The position numbers and the translations under genes are program-made. Of a stretch of 60,000 nt of DNA, positions 38,590-49,429 are shown piece after piece. Position 1 is the first letter of the stretch. Each line of letters opens with the position of its first letter. The stretch is from Cristatella mucedo (lineage: Eukaryota; Bryozoa; Phylactolaemata; Cristatellidae). The stretch lies in NCBI GenBank assembly GCA_009760855.2, contig WPIO01000032.1, positions 3,419,001 to 3,479,000 on the forward strand. The letters run 5' to 3'. Below the pieces are notes generated by a model. That model was not told the DNA's origin and searched no databases. It saw only the letters and a program-made list of their open reading frames with translations.

Positions 38590-39965
38590 GTCTGAAGACT
38601 GCCCTAAGGGAACTTAATCTCACACCAGGTGCTTAACAACCTACTGCAAGAGAATCACTTACTACCCAAGGGTTAGTAAAGTGCACGGTATCAGGCACGC
38701 AAACAAGTATCGTGCTTAGGCCAGCATGCTAAAGCCAACATGATGGCACTCATGGCTACCATTCTGGCAAGTAACATGCACTAAATCATGCACAGGTACC
38801 CAGGAAATGCATACCAAAACAAAAAGGAAGCAGTTCACCAGGGGTAAAGAAAGCTGACTTTTAGTGAGGCAACGTCATTGCAGGTGGTGGCAGAAGCAAC
38901 AGAAGCCAGAAAGAGTTCTAGACTTTCGGTGCATACGATCTGAAGGCCCGATCACCAAAAAATTCCTATTGAGTGCGAGGGACGGCGGGGCGGCGACACG
39001 ACTAGCAACCGAGCCGCGGGTGTATGAGAGCACACCAGAGAAGTCGGAGAGGTGCAAGGTGCAAGCCAGTGAAGCCATCTGCAAGGTAGATATCCTAAAG
39101 CTGATTCAATGCTTGATAGGAAGCACGTGATGCTCAGACACAAGTGGTGTGATGTGGTAGCTACTCCACCGACGAAAGAATAGACCAGCTGCCGATTTTT
39201 GTACCAGCTGCAGACGATTACAGGCTAAGGACGGGTCTCCTGAAAAAAAGGGGATTGCAGCAATCTAGAGGAAATGTCACACAAACGCCGTGAACTAGCG
39301 TGAACTAGCTTGGCTGCCGTAATCTTGTCTAAGCAGCCCCTGACTTTGGCAGTCTTCCTCGAGGATGAAAGTGGGCCCCGACCTGACAGTGGATGCACTG
39401 TGCTCATCTAATGACAGGTCATTTGCAATAGTACACCGAGATTCAGACAGACGTAACTGGATTGATGCTATATGAACCAGTCTTGAAGTTGAGATCTTCC
39501 AGCATGAGGTCGACACTAGGCTTGCTTATAACTGTCAAGGCTAGTCCGATCATCTCTTCGGGAAGTTGGTGGCCATCCAAGTGCGAATGTCGTCGATGAA
39601 GGCTGCAAGGGGGGGAGGTCAACTGAGTCGGACCAAGTCTGAGAAGGGTCGAAGGATAGGTAGAGCTGAGCGTCACCGGCCAGCGTACAAATGCAAGCCG
39701 AGACTGTGTTGGACGATGCCATCGGCCAGAGGAAGAGTCGATATAGCGAACATAAGGGGGCGCAAGACAGCGAACCCGGCGCTGCCCCACACTTCAAGGC
39801 CCCCCCCCAGATGAACGACGGCCGTTTAAAGACGACATTCGGATGCACATGCATTCGAGAGACAAGCAGGACGGCGCGACACGTTGAGCGGCACCAAGTA
39901 ACTACCCACCGCCGAGAACTGGGAATGTCTGGCATCGACGAGTTCGCATGGCCCTGCCTCACAAT
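38590..39965 (-). mobile_element. LINE remnant with reverse-transcriptase pieces
   Basis: Minus-strand frames show AGDAQLYLSFDPS (the catalytic YADD box altered to AGDA), then LNFKTGSYSI, and an RAFRSYAPK-like C-terminus near 38940. A decayed tail lies at 38590-38650. Frames shift repeatedly. Confidence 0.6.
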
Positions 39966-40450
39966 TGCGAGCTGCCGACTTCGACGCCGACGAAAAATGG
40001 GCCTGTACCGCTCCGCCGCGGGCTACTAGGACAGAGGCGCCGTCGCTCGTCACCGCCGTCGCTCGTCTATCGACCAGAACCGCGGCGCCGTACACGTTGC
40101 CGCCAGCATTCGAGGGTGCGGCGCCAGCTTTCGCTTCAGGTGGGTTGGGCACCGCGAGCGCTGCTGCCTCTAGCCAGCCGGTTCGGGCGGTTCTCGCTCA
40201 CCGCGCCCCACCAAAAGCCGACGAAGGAAGCGACGCGGGCGTCCTAGTTCGCGATGTGTGTGCGCTGTCTGCGTATAGCCGCCCGATCGCACTAGCTAAG
40301 AGGCAGCGCTCGCGGTGCCCAGCCCACTGCAAGCAGGCGCAGCACGCTCGCTCGCCAGCGGCTAGGTGAATACGGCGTCGCGGTGCTATGGGCTAGCGGC
40401 TAGCGGTATCCGCGTCCGTTAGCGGCGGCGGCGATAGCGGCGTACCTCAG
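39940..40450 (-). promoter_or_regulatory. CpG-rich block, possible promoter or leader exon of the BBOX1-like gene
   Basis: This is one of the most CG-dense stretches in the window, with long overlapping open frames on both strands as expected of GC-rich DNA. It lies 2.8 kb upstream of BBOX1-like exon 1 and faces the right way. No family match was seen in any frame. Confidence 0.35.
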
Positions 40451-41799
40451 CAGCTTTTTTCCTATTACCATATGCACCGTAAGCTTACGAAGAAAGCGAA
40501 GCGAACGACGGTAATACGTGACGTGAGTTATAGCATCACTAAGCCTAACGGTACTTCAGTAAGGGGCGGCGATATTCTCCGAAAATCCAAAGATAGGCAT
40601 TTCAATTCTTGTAACGCTCGTGTTTAATACGCGCGCGCTCACCTTGCAGCCCTTCTTGGACTTTGACCCTTTATGCCGATCGCGGCCTGTACAGCGACAA
40701 CTATTGGAGCATTATCATCGTGTAAGCATTAATCGATTGAAAAGGACAAAGCTAGCATCTTCGTCGGACCGCAGATAAAGAAGGTCGGAGAGTGTGGTGC
40801 ATTCTCCCAGAAGCTGAACAGGACAGAAAAAGTGGCTTCGAATAGTTTCGTTTCGGCGGTTTACGGCTTTCTCAGCAATCAGGAGGCTGAAATCTCTGAG
40901 TAGGCCCTCAGTAAAAAAGAACCGTGGCAAAATGAGATGCAGAATGTCCTTCAAAGTCCATATCCGGGATGCTCATCTTAACGCATTTAAGGAGAACGTG
41001 CTAACTGACTTAAAGAAGCAAGGCGCGGGCTATTCTGGATATTCTGGATATTGATATGGATATACCAGGATATTCTGGACTTGGAATGCAATTACCATTA
41101 CCATATAACGAAAACAGGATGGGGCGACTATGTTCCGTGGCTTCTTCGATATAGCGATTTGCAGTATAGCCAAAAATCTAGAGCATTTCCTCATTTTTGA
41201 ACCCATTTGAATGGTCATTTTTGCATGACTTTCAGAGTAAACGTGTTAATCTTCATTTGATAGCTGTTCTTTCTGACTAAATGTGAGCCGCACAACGGTA
41301 CGTGGTCAGTTTTCTCATTGGAGATGGGCTATTTTCAAATTAATTTTTGTCCCGGTCACACAAACAAAGTTTGAAGGGAATGATGGCAACTTTCTGTATT
41401 TCTGAGATATAAGCAATTAGGAAGTAGCATTTAGTACCCAGCGGCGACATTGTGTTACATAGTAGTATGCAGCTTCGGGTAATGGTATACTGTCCGTTTG
41501 GGGCCTTGTAAGCATTATTTACTAAACTCCGGCGACACACCCCATACGTAGGCGGTATATTCACCCGAAGCTTAACTGTATATCGGCGAGGTGGCTGGAC
41601 CACATCTGAAGTCAGTACGCCTCGTATAAACCACGTTCTGGTCATACGTCGAGCATCGAATCGTTGGATTGTGTTTCAAAATATTTGTCTTCTGAAAAAG
41701 GCATCCTAAACAAAAAACCGGGTTTGTTTTGTCGGTTTCCAACATTTAGCCCATTTCCAGCCCTCGAGAAGGATCTGCATCCGTTTTACTTACGATCGT

Positions 41800-41800
<1 letters not shown>
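40451..41800. other. Stretch without recognised genes
   Basis: Unique sequence between the CpG-rich block and the TA/CA repeat, with a minor TATTCTGGA repeat near 41035. Nothing recognised. Confidence 0.35.
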
Positions 41801-41802
<2 letters not shown>

Positions 41803-41845
<43 letters not shown>

Positions 41846-41890
41846 CACACACACACACACACACACACACATTTATATATATATATATAT

Positions 41891-41987
<97 letters not shown>

Positions 41988-41990
41988 AGC
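41803..41990. repeat. Compound (TA)n/(CA)n microsatellite
   Basis: Alternating blocks of TA and CA: three TA blocks and three CA blocks in about 190 bases. Confidence 0.97.
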
Positions 41991-42399
41991 ATCCTCGCTG
42001 GGGCTGGATCGCTCTCTGTATCAAGGCACTCGTATGGGTGACGGCAGCCATGTATACCGTAGGGGCCCAGCGAGTTAATTAACCCAATTGAAACGTTGAC
42101 GCGGTATTTCAGCCAGATTATGACTGCCTAGATATTTTTAATGGTTTACGAATAGTAGTAATTTGGAACTTTTTATATCAAAAGTCAATGGTTTGGTGGC
42201 ATTAGAGGCCAAACTAATGTACAATAAATAGTCACACCGTTGTGCTTTGGTCTAGCTATAGTTGGTGGTGGACACATGTGGCCCTCTGTGTCTGTCGAAT
42301 GGGCGGTTCTACTCTACGGACATGGACTTGTTATACCTGGGTGGGGTGCTCTTTATTACTGCCGTGCTCTGCTACCGTCGGCATGCCTAGGTACACGGG

Positions 42400-42668
42400 C
42401 TGTGCCTACGTGCCTATGTACACAGGGGCTGTGCCTATGTACATAGGGGCCGTGCCTATGTACACAGGGGCTGTGCCTACATACACAGGGGCTGTGCCTA
42501 TGTACACAGGGGCTGTGCCTACATGCCTTCATACACAGGGGCTGTGCCCAGGTGCCTACGTACACAGGGGCTGTGCCTATGTACATAGGGGCTGTGTCTA
42601 TGTACACAGGGGCTGTGTCTATGTACATAAGGGCTGTGCCTATGTACACAGTGGCTGTGCCTATGACT
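42400..42668. repeat. 21-bp minisatellite, about 12 units
   Basis: The unit is GGGGCTGTGCCTATGTACAC plus A, with point variants and two units lengthened by 8 bases (an extra TGCCTACG-like insert). Most units are a multiple of three, so all frames stay open and give GAVPMYT-type repeats. Confidence 0.95.
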
Positions 42669-44687
42669 TCCTCGTTAGCTGTACTTTGTGGTGCCAGCTT
42701 CGTTGGTATTTGTCTCGATAGAATTAGCACCGTTATCAGTGCTGTATTGGCATCCGGAGGATAATCATAAGTGCATAAGCCGCTACAGCACGTTTGTTTG
42801 AAATTTAAGCTACCGATCCTTTCTCATTGGCCATTAGACCTTGGTTGTCACAAAAACTGCTTCTACTCTACAAGTTCATGGGTATGTACTACATTTAAGT
42901 TAGTTCTGACTTGTAGTAGCTTATGATTTAAGCATCAGTTCTCTTCTCGGCTAGCACCAACTTCTAGCACGGAAATAGATTGTGGTTAGCCTCTTCCACT
43001 TTGGCTTAATATCTAGGACATTTGGCAGGGATTCCAGACACCCAGAAAACTCAGGCCCTATTCCAAGAATAGTTATCCAGAAAGCTGGACACCAGCTATA
43101 TTAATTGAGTATACCCTTAAAAGCTGCCCTCCTTTAAGTGATCCAAATCAGGCAATTTGTCTTCCTCGAGTGCCGGCATTCACCGGAAGTGTATCATACT
43201 AAAGGGCAGCTGCTCGCTAGGTAGATGCTAGCACACAGACGGAAGAAGAGCCCGGCAGATTGGGTTTCAGATTTTTTTAAGCCTATGGTGCATTCCTTGC
43301 TTAAACAAGGGGTGCATGGCTAGCAAAAACTAGGCGAGTGCCTTGTTATGAATGATTAGCATGCGCCAGAGAAAAATTGCTGGAAAAATTACATGTTTTA
43401 CAAATCTAAGATGTTGAGGATATTTAAATATAAAGATTCCGAATATTCCTGTATTATGATCTTCTCTGATACTTTTGACATGCCACTTATAATTGCTGTA
43501 CCACCAGAATAGTACTATAAACATCTCATGCGTGACCCTGACTCACCCGTGTTTACAGGGCACACGAACTCTCGAACTCACATTCAAAATTATGTAGGTT
43601 GGTAGTCACCCGGTCCAAAGGCTCAGGTCTAATCCCTGAGTGCTAACAGGCTATATAGTTTCGAGGAATTTTCTAAGGTAGACTGAACCTTGACTAAGCC
43701 GGTCGATCACATATGAGCTACAAGGCCATTTCACTAACCACGACCCTCATGGATCGCTTAAGATGTCACACGGAGCCTCAAACCAGCCCCTCTTTTCACC
43801 TTATTCTGTGACAAAAATGCAATGAAGTACACTGCTGCACAATGTGTCACATAAATCTGTGCTTCATTATTCTGCAGGACAAAGCAATTTCGGTCAGCAG
43901 AGATCCCGGCTGCAATGATGAGTGGCTGCAACTAGGACACGACGTGAACCCAAGTGCACATGGCTCGATCCCATGGTCAGCCAACAGCATCGAGCAGTTG
44001 TATAGTAATTTCCAGGAGTAGCCTGTGTCTTAAAAGGCATCTTGTTTGGCTCAAGTCCAGCTAGCAAATTCATGCACCCTCACCACTACCTTCAGAGCTC
44101 TCCTTAAAGCACGTAGCCGGCCCCCTGGGTCATTCTAAAAGTCCCGTATTCTGTTTATTTATTTATTAATACCTTCGGACGCATCAGGCGCTGTGGCAAG
44201 CAAGCAAAGCAGCACGCAAGAAGCACTGCTTCCCACCGAGCGGCAGCAGCCATTTGCCAAGCGGCTTCGCTTGGCAAATGGCTGCTGCACTCAGTACTAG
44301 CAATGCATCCCACTAGGTGCCCACACATGATCACTTCGGATGCCACCTGCAATCCAGTCCGGTGCAGCTGACTGTTAGGCTTCGACAAAAGAGCGGTAGC
44401 TCGGTAGCTGAACCATGTCCGTCCACGGTGCTGGGTACATAGCAAGCCGCACCGTGAGCGGCTGACTGAAGTAGAGAAGCTTTTCGGAGCATGCAAGCTG
44501 ATCGTCCTTTCCGAGCGGAGGCTTCGATCATGTCATGGCTGTGAGGAGGTACCTGCACAAACGTACACACGTGTTAGGGAGCTGCTGAGCAGTGCAAAAA
44601 AAAGCAATGCACCAAAAATCAGCACCATGACATTCGGAGAGGCACAGCAATTTGTAGGCAGGAGGTCGGCATCCAGCGACCATGGCG
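42669..44687. other. Stretch between minisatellite and ASS1 pieces
   Basis: No gene recognised. Contains a 21-bp perfect hairpin at 44243-44288. Minus-strand frames at 44155-44570 may include ASS1 3' UTR. Confidence 0.35.
44243..44288. repeat. Perfect inverted repeat, 21-bp arms, 4-base loop
   Basis: The left arm GCAGCAGCCATTTGCCAAGC plus G is exactly complementary to 44268-44288. The loop is GCTT. Confidence 0.9.
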
Positions 44688-44922
44688 CTAGGCTAATCGA
44701 TGCCAATGTACATCGATGATGCCAAAAGGATCGGTGAAGGAATTTCGAAAAACACGCACTACCGATGCACTTGATGCACAGTGAGGTCGACATTCGGGTG
44801 CTGCCGAACTTGTGCTGCTACCGGGCAAGGGTCGTAAGCGGCTGTACTTCTTCAGGCGGACGGCAGTGCACTGAATGAAGCAGCCGGCGTCGCTTGGTAC
44901 ATAGTCACCCTCGAGATCCATG
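44688..44922 (-). CDS. ASS1: ASS1 terminal exon
   Basis: The acceptor is TGTGCTGCAG. It encodes MDLEGDYVPSDAGCFIQ, then CTAVRLKKYSRLRPLPG, matching human GDYEPTDATGFININS and LRLKEYHRLQSK. Human ASS1 ends a few residues later, whereas this frame runs on about 43 residues to TAG at 44690-44688. Either the protein has a C-terminal extension or a splice at CCCG/GTAGCA ends the exon earlier. Confidence 0.78.
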
Positions 44923-45034
44923 CTGCAGCACAGCAGAGTGTAATTGAGCTACGATGGCAGCACGACAGCCTTAATCCCCTCCCCATAGAGGGAGGCAATT
45001 CTCGTAGAGTGGCATGCTGCATGTGGCTAGGCAC

Positions 45035-45096
45035 CTCACCAGCTCCCTATTGTACAAGGTGTCGTACCTGCAGCCCTTAATATACACGTGTCCGTT
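45035..45096 (-). CDS. ASS1: ASS1 internal exon (YIKG block)
   Basis: It encodes NGHVYIKGCRYDTLYNREL and V, matching human [20 protein letters not shown]. It ends AG before GTGCCT, so the next exon completes Ser and gives ELVSMDLEGDY as in human ELVSMNVQGDY. A nearer donor, CTG/GTGAGG, would break this match. Confidence 0.85.
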
Positions 45097-45124
45097 CTAG
45101 GTCTAGAGTGACCGTTATGCTCAC

Positions 45125-45186
45125 CAGCTCCTGGCTTCTTGCGATGCACTCACTGGTAAACTCTCCTTCCGGGGCAAACCAGAAAC
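45125..45186 (-). CDS. ASS1: ASS1 internal exon (GFW block)
   Basis: The acceptor is CGTTTCTGCAG and the donor CTG/GTGAGC. It encodes GFWFAPEGEFTSECIARSQE, then L, matching human [20 protein letters not shown]. It begins in phase 1 as required. Confidence 0.87.
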
Positions 45187-45904
45187 CTGCAGAAACGTCA
45201 ATGCATCCTTATAGTGGCATAGATGGCTGCAAGTACAGTCAGATATCTTGGAAATTGCAAAAATGACTGCATCTCACGTATGTGCACTCAAACTATCATG
45301 GCTCACGTATGTGTAACTGTTGGTGGAACAGAAGTGTGTGCCAAGTTCACGGTCATTATATATGACTGCGGTTGCCCCAGCCACTGTCGTCCTTATGCAG
45401 AATTAAGGAGTAACGCTCATACAGTGGGAAGAATAAAGTTTTCAGCAGTCGTTCGGCAGTGAAAAAATGACGGTTTATTATTAGCCCACACGCCGAGGCA
45501 CCAGGTGGTGACAATCAAGTGTCCCATGCGATCCTTGTCCAACAGCACACTGGAGCTGACTCCAGTACGGCAGTCCAAAAATTATTTTTATTGCTAGTGC
45601 AGAATGCAGAAAGGGGTCGTCAATAATAGGCAGCAAGTAGTTTCCAAACCCACTCATCAACTAATAACACAAGAAAAACACGACTTTTAGGAAACAAGAC
45701 ACTGCCATGGTCCTTAGCTCAGCAATTAGGTGCTTGCACTTACGACTCAGGTAACTAGCCTGAGTCCCGAAGGATTCTTTCGCCTCTGAGTCATAGCTCA
45801 GTTGTAAGATGATACCAAGGATATTGAATTAGCAGACCTTCATTCCGGTTTTAATTACGGTACCATTCACACAAGCAAAATCACAGCAAATGTTTCAGAA
45901 ATAC

Positions 45905-45962
45905 CTTGGTAAACCTGCGCAGCAAATTCAATGCTTTGGTACTGCTTCAGTTTCCGAACTTT
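45905..45962 (-). CDS. ASS1: ASS1 internal exon (VRK-x-KQ block)
   Basis: A 58-base exon between TTTTTCAG and CAAG/GTATTT. It encodes KVRKLKQYQSIEFAAQVYQ, matching human [20 protein letters not shown]. It was too short for ORF searching and was found by its match. Confidence 0.82.
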
Positions 45963-46067
45963 CTGAAAAATTAAAAGCAGTCGCTATGCAGCGACAGGAC
46001 GTCATGGCTGGATGGCAAGAGAATCAACCGGCCTCATAACACCTGCTTTGGTCTTTTGTTATTCTAC

Positions 46068-46121
46068 ACACACACACGCACACGCACACGCACACGCACA
46101 CGCACACGCACACGCACAAAT

Positions 46122-46168
<47 letters not shown>
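46068..46168. repeat. (CACACG)n and (CA)n microsatellite
   Basis: Hexamer CACACG units, then pure CA. Confidence 0.95.
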
Positions 46169-46169
<1 letters not shown>

Positions 46170-46615
46170 AAATGCACATACACAAGCACACACCTCCAGG
46201 CATGCACGTGCACACACAAACAGATGGTGCACGCAAGCATGCATAGGCATACAGAATTAAGTGTTAGTTGTGATGCTACAGCAGAAGCAGCAGCAGTGGC
46301 AGGTGGTACCATGGAGACAACAATGGCCACCACTGCCGTGGAGATGCAGCAGCAGATATTATGGTGCCGCGATGACAACGATGTGAATTACTTAAACCAA
46401 GGAGGCAGGTGTGAGGACAAAATGGCCAAAATTAAGAAGGCATAAGCAAGCAGAAATTCAGGTGTTAAGTTTGCCCATGCTGACACAGTGAGTGATTGAT
46501 ACTGTCTACATTCAATACATCTAGTGCTAGATGCCGACTAAAGACCATTTCTCCATTGCCATAAGCAAAGCCTGGTTAGTGAGCTTTTAGCCAGCTTAAG
46601 AGAGGAAAGGGGAGA

Positions 46616-46785
<170 letters not shown>

Positions 46786-47470
46786 ATCATCAGGAAAGCC
46801 ACGAGGCATTTTGGCCTGTCTGCTGCAGGTAGCTAGGCTCACTAAGCTTAAAAGAAAAACCGTAACACAGTTGATAACATACCAGTTTTGGATTCAATAG
46901 CTTACACTTATCAAGCGAGTATGCTTTAATCGAACTGGCCACACAGTTATAAATTCAGCACCGAAGGAGGACTGGGCCTGAGGCATAATCTGTCAATTGC
47001 TGGTCGGACTAGCCTGTGACTAGCAGGATCTAAGCCACTGTGTGAAGTCGCAAGCAGCTGACATAATACCTTTGTGATTATTGGAAGACTTCATGTGCGG
47101 CAGGGGTGTGCCGAATGCACACCTATGCCCTCTAAGTTGTTAGCCGGCTCAGCTTATACGATGCCAAGGAACCAAGAGAAATTTCCACCAAGAGAAATTT
47201 CCACAAGGCCGAAACGCCCGCAAGCCGGTCGCGCTCTATCACAACGAGCAGCAGCTATGGCAGCAGCTGTAACACAAGTGAACTGCTAATTGACAAAAAT
47301 CCGTGTCCAAGCTGGACCGTACTGCAAGCCAATACGGCAGCAGACTGTTGACATGCTGGCGCTGAGCTGACTCGGCTCAGCTACCGGAGCCTGAAGACTC
47401 TTTCGGCGATGCTGTCACAGCAATAAGGAAAGCGGCTAGGAATTAACCACAATTGTGTGTGCACACCCGG
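46786..47470. other. ASS1 intron-like stretch, no exon recognised
   Basis: Searched by eye for the missing ASS1 exons without success. Contains a 16-bp tandem duplication (AAGAGAAATTTCCACC) near 47174. Confidence 0.35.
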
Positions 47471-47472
47471 GT

Positions 47473-47473
<1 letters not shown>

Positions 47474-47547
<74 letters not shown>
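47474..47547. repeat. (CA)n microsatellite
   Basis: Pure CA run next to the broken ASS1 exon. Confidence 0.96.
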
Positions 47548-47550
<3 letters not shown>

Positions 47551-47630
47551 TATGGTTCACACGAACCAATGAACGAGCCACTGCTAAGAGGCTGCCGCTA
47601 ACGAACGACGCAGCGCCCCTGAGGACCTAC

Positions 47631-47715
47631 ACTACACCGTTGAGATAAGTGGACAGCTGAAAGGGGCCCTAGACTTGTCATTGGTGAGTGAGATTAGTTA
47701 CTTTAATGGGAACAC
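47631..47715 (-). pseudogene. ASS1: ASS1 exon fragment with in-frame stops
   Basis: After the acceptor ATCTTTGCAG the sequence continues the previous exon in perfect phase as GVPIKVTN (human GVPVKVTN). It then meets TGA and TAG, before regaining resemblance at LSTYLNG (human LFMYLNE). The spacing between the two matching parts equals that in human. A 45-base GTAACT...TTTCAG segment could in principle be a mini-intron, at the cost of 15 usually present residues. A duplicated TCAC in the damaged part suggests small indels. Confidence 0.6.
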
Positions 47716-47719
47716 CTGC

Positions 47720-49020
47720 AAAGATATTCGCAGCACGGAAAAGAGCAGCATGGATAGATAACACTAACGTGACTCCAAAAAAATGCATGCACCAGTCGAG
47801 CCTTTGCAGCTAGGCACAGCATGCTCTGACGATTCTAGCTATAGGCACACATACAAGTTCTACATTTAGTCGCGACGGTAAGAGTTTGTAACTGGTTAAA
47901 TTCTGCTTTAGCACCAGTTTGCTGTTTCATTTTCCCCAAAAGACTGTCACTGCAGAAACACATAACGTGACACCATCGATGACTACTTTTGACACCACTA
48001 CACTTGACACCATCGATGCTACTACAAGCTTCGGCTGCCACACTAGCTGTCCGAGACCACACCTGTGAAGGGAACCGATGCCTCCCTGGAGCACCGGCTG
48101 CAAGACAGAACAAATAGTTTCTCGACTTAAATGTTCCGCTCTGTCCTGCACTGTTTTACACTGACTACGATGCACATGTGCAAGCTCACTCACTATCTAC
48201 TGAGGAAGGTATCCAAAGAAGAACAGACTTTATAGGTCAATTAGGCAAAATTGCAGCTTCTACTTTACAAACCGATCCAGTAATTCTTTTAACTTATAAA
48301 AAAGCCGTAGGGAATGTGATTCTGTCTGTCTTTGACCTAATCACCCATCTCTTGGCTAGTCCACAGGTCTAGCCATCCCAAACAGATGGCCGACAAGCAC
48401 AAGTGCTATAAGCAATCCAACAGGTCCACATGAAAAGTGATTGCTGCGTACACGAGTGGCTTCGGGTAACTTCTGCTTTCAATTTAAAATGCATCTTGAC
48501 TTTACCGATGCTGCAAGCCTAGCCTGGATTTGCTACCTTGCACAAACGAGTGTTACCAGCAGACTTCCCAGCACAGGGCAATTTGAATGCCGATACGACA
48601 AGGAATGGGAACGATTCCTCACGAGCTACGAGCCATCAACTGTCAGCCACGGGTCCAGATTCTGCAGGGCAGCTGCAGCACTCACTGCAAATGCAGCTCG
48701 GTCACTCACCACTGCCCACGCAGCTCTAACAGATCGCTTAGCAATGATGATAGCTACCGTTTTTTCTAGCTTACTGTCCTCCATGGACAACTTGAACATT
48801 TACATGACAAGGAAAGGGAGCAAACTTATTACCAGCTACACATTTACATCGGTCTGCCACATTACCAGACCGTGCAGAGCATGGCAACTCTTGCTGCCAA
48901 TTAGTGGTTTAGGCCTCCCCCTCAACAGTGACACCCGCGAATAGCTCACAGACTGCACTTAGACACACAACCTTCGGATCTGCATTTCGAAAGCCAGACC
49001 AAGCACGCCAGCCGGTCGAG
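47720..49020. other. ASS1 intron, no exon recognised
   Basis: Intron-like sequence between the intact PWS exon and the broken exon. Plus-strand frames at 48178-48372 and 48441-48944 have no family match. Confidence 0.35.
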
Positions 49021-49025
49021 GGCAC

Positions 49026-49224
49026 CTTTGCTGAATTCCGCTTCAATGCGGTCAGCCTCGTCTGGACTGCTTTTCGGATCTGCAGTCAGGCGACAGATGT
49101 CGTCCGGTGCGTGGCTGTCGGGGTTCTCGAGCACGCCTAACTCGTAGCTGTAGCTGACGTGCATAATGTTAGAGCTCACGCTCCACGGTGATTTGTGCGT
49201 GACTGGCAGGTCGATGCCCTTTTC
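49026..49224 (-). CDS. ASS1: ASS1 internal exon (PWS-x-MH-x-SY block)
   Basis: The acceptor is ATGCTTGTAG and the donor AAAG/GTGCCC. It encodes EKGIDLPVTHKSPWSVSSN, then IMHVSYSYELGVLENPDS and RIEAEFSKG. Human ASS1 reads HGIPIPVTPKNPWSMDEN, LMHISYEAGILENP, LEIEFKKG. The frame is open throughout. Confidence 0.87.
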
Positions 49225-49429
49225 CTACAAGCATGTACTAGTCACGCAGCGCTGGAGCAGCTGTCAAAACAGATGGCAATCAAAACGCTAGCAGCTAGAC
49301 AGGAGACACCCTGCGATCTCCAACCGCGAGTATCTAGGTACTTTAACTTAGCACTGATGCATGACAGAAAGCAGGAACCCGAAACCCCAGGCACTGGCAC
49401 ATCGATGAAGAACTACTAAGGCAATGTAA

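Noticed and set aside
39948-40369. Overlapping 100-134-codon frames on both strands
   Set aside because: High GC lowers stop frequency. No domain, no consistent frame, and the strands compete.
42242-42721. 159-codon frame of GAVPMYT repeats
   Set aside because: Explained by the 21-bp minisatellite, whose length keeps frames open on both strands.
43330-43524. 64-codon minus frame with a hydrophobic, aromatic-rich sequence
   Set aside because: AT-rich local sequence gives such composition by chance; no splice or family support.
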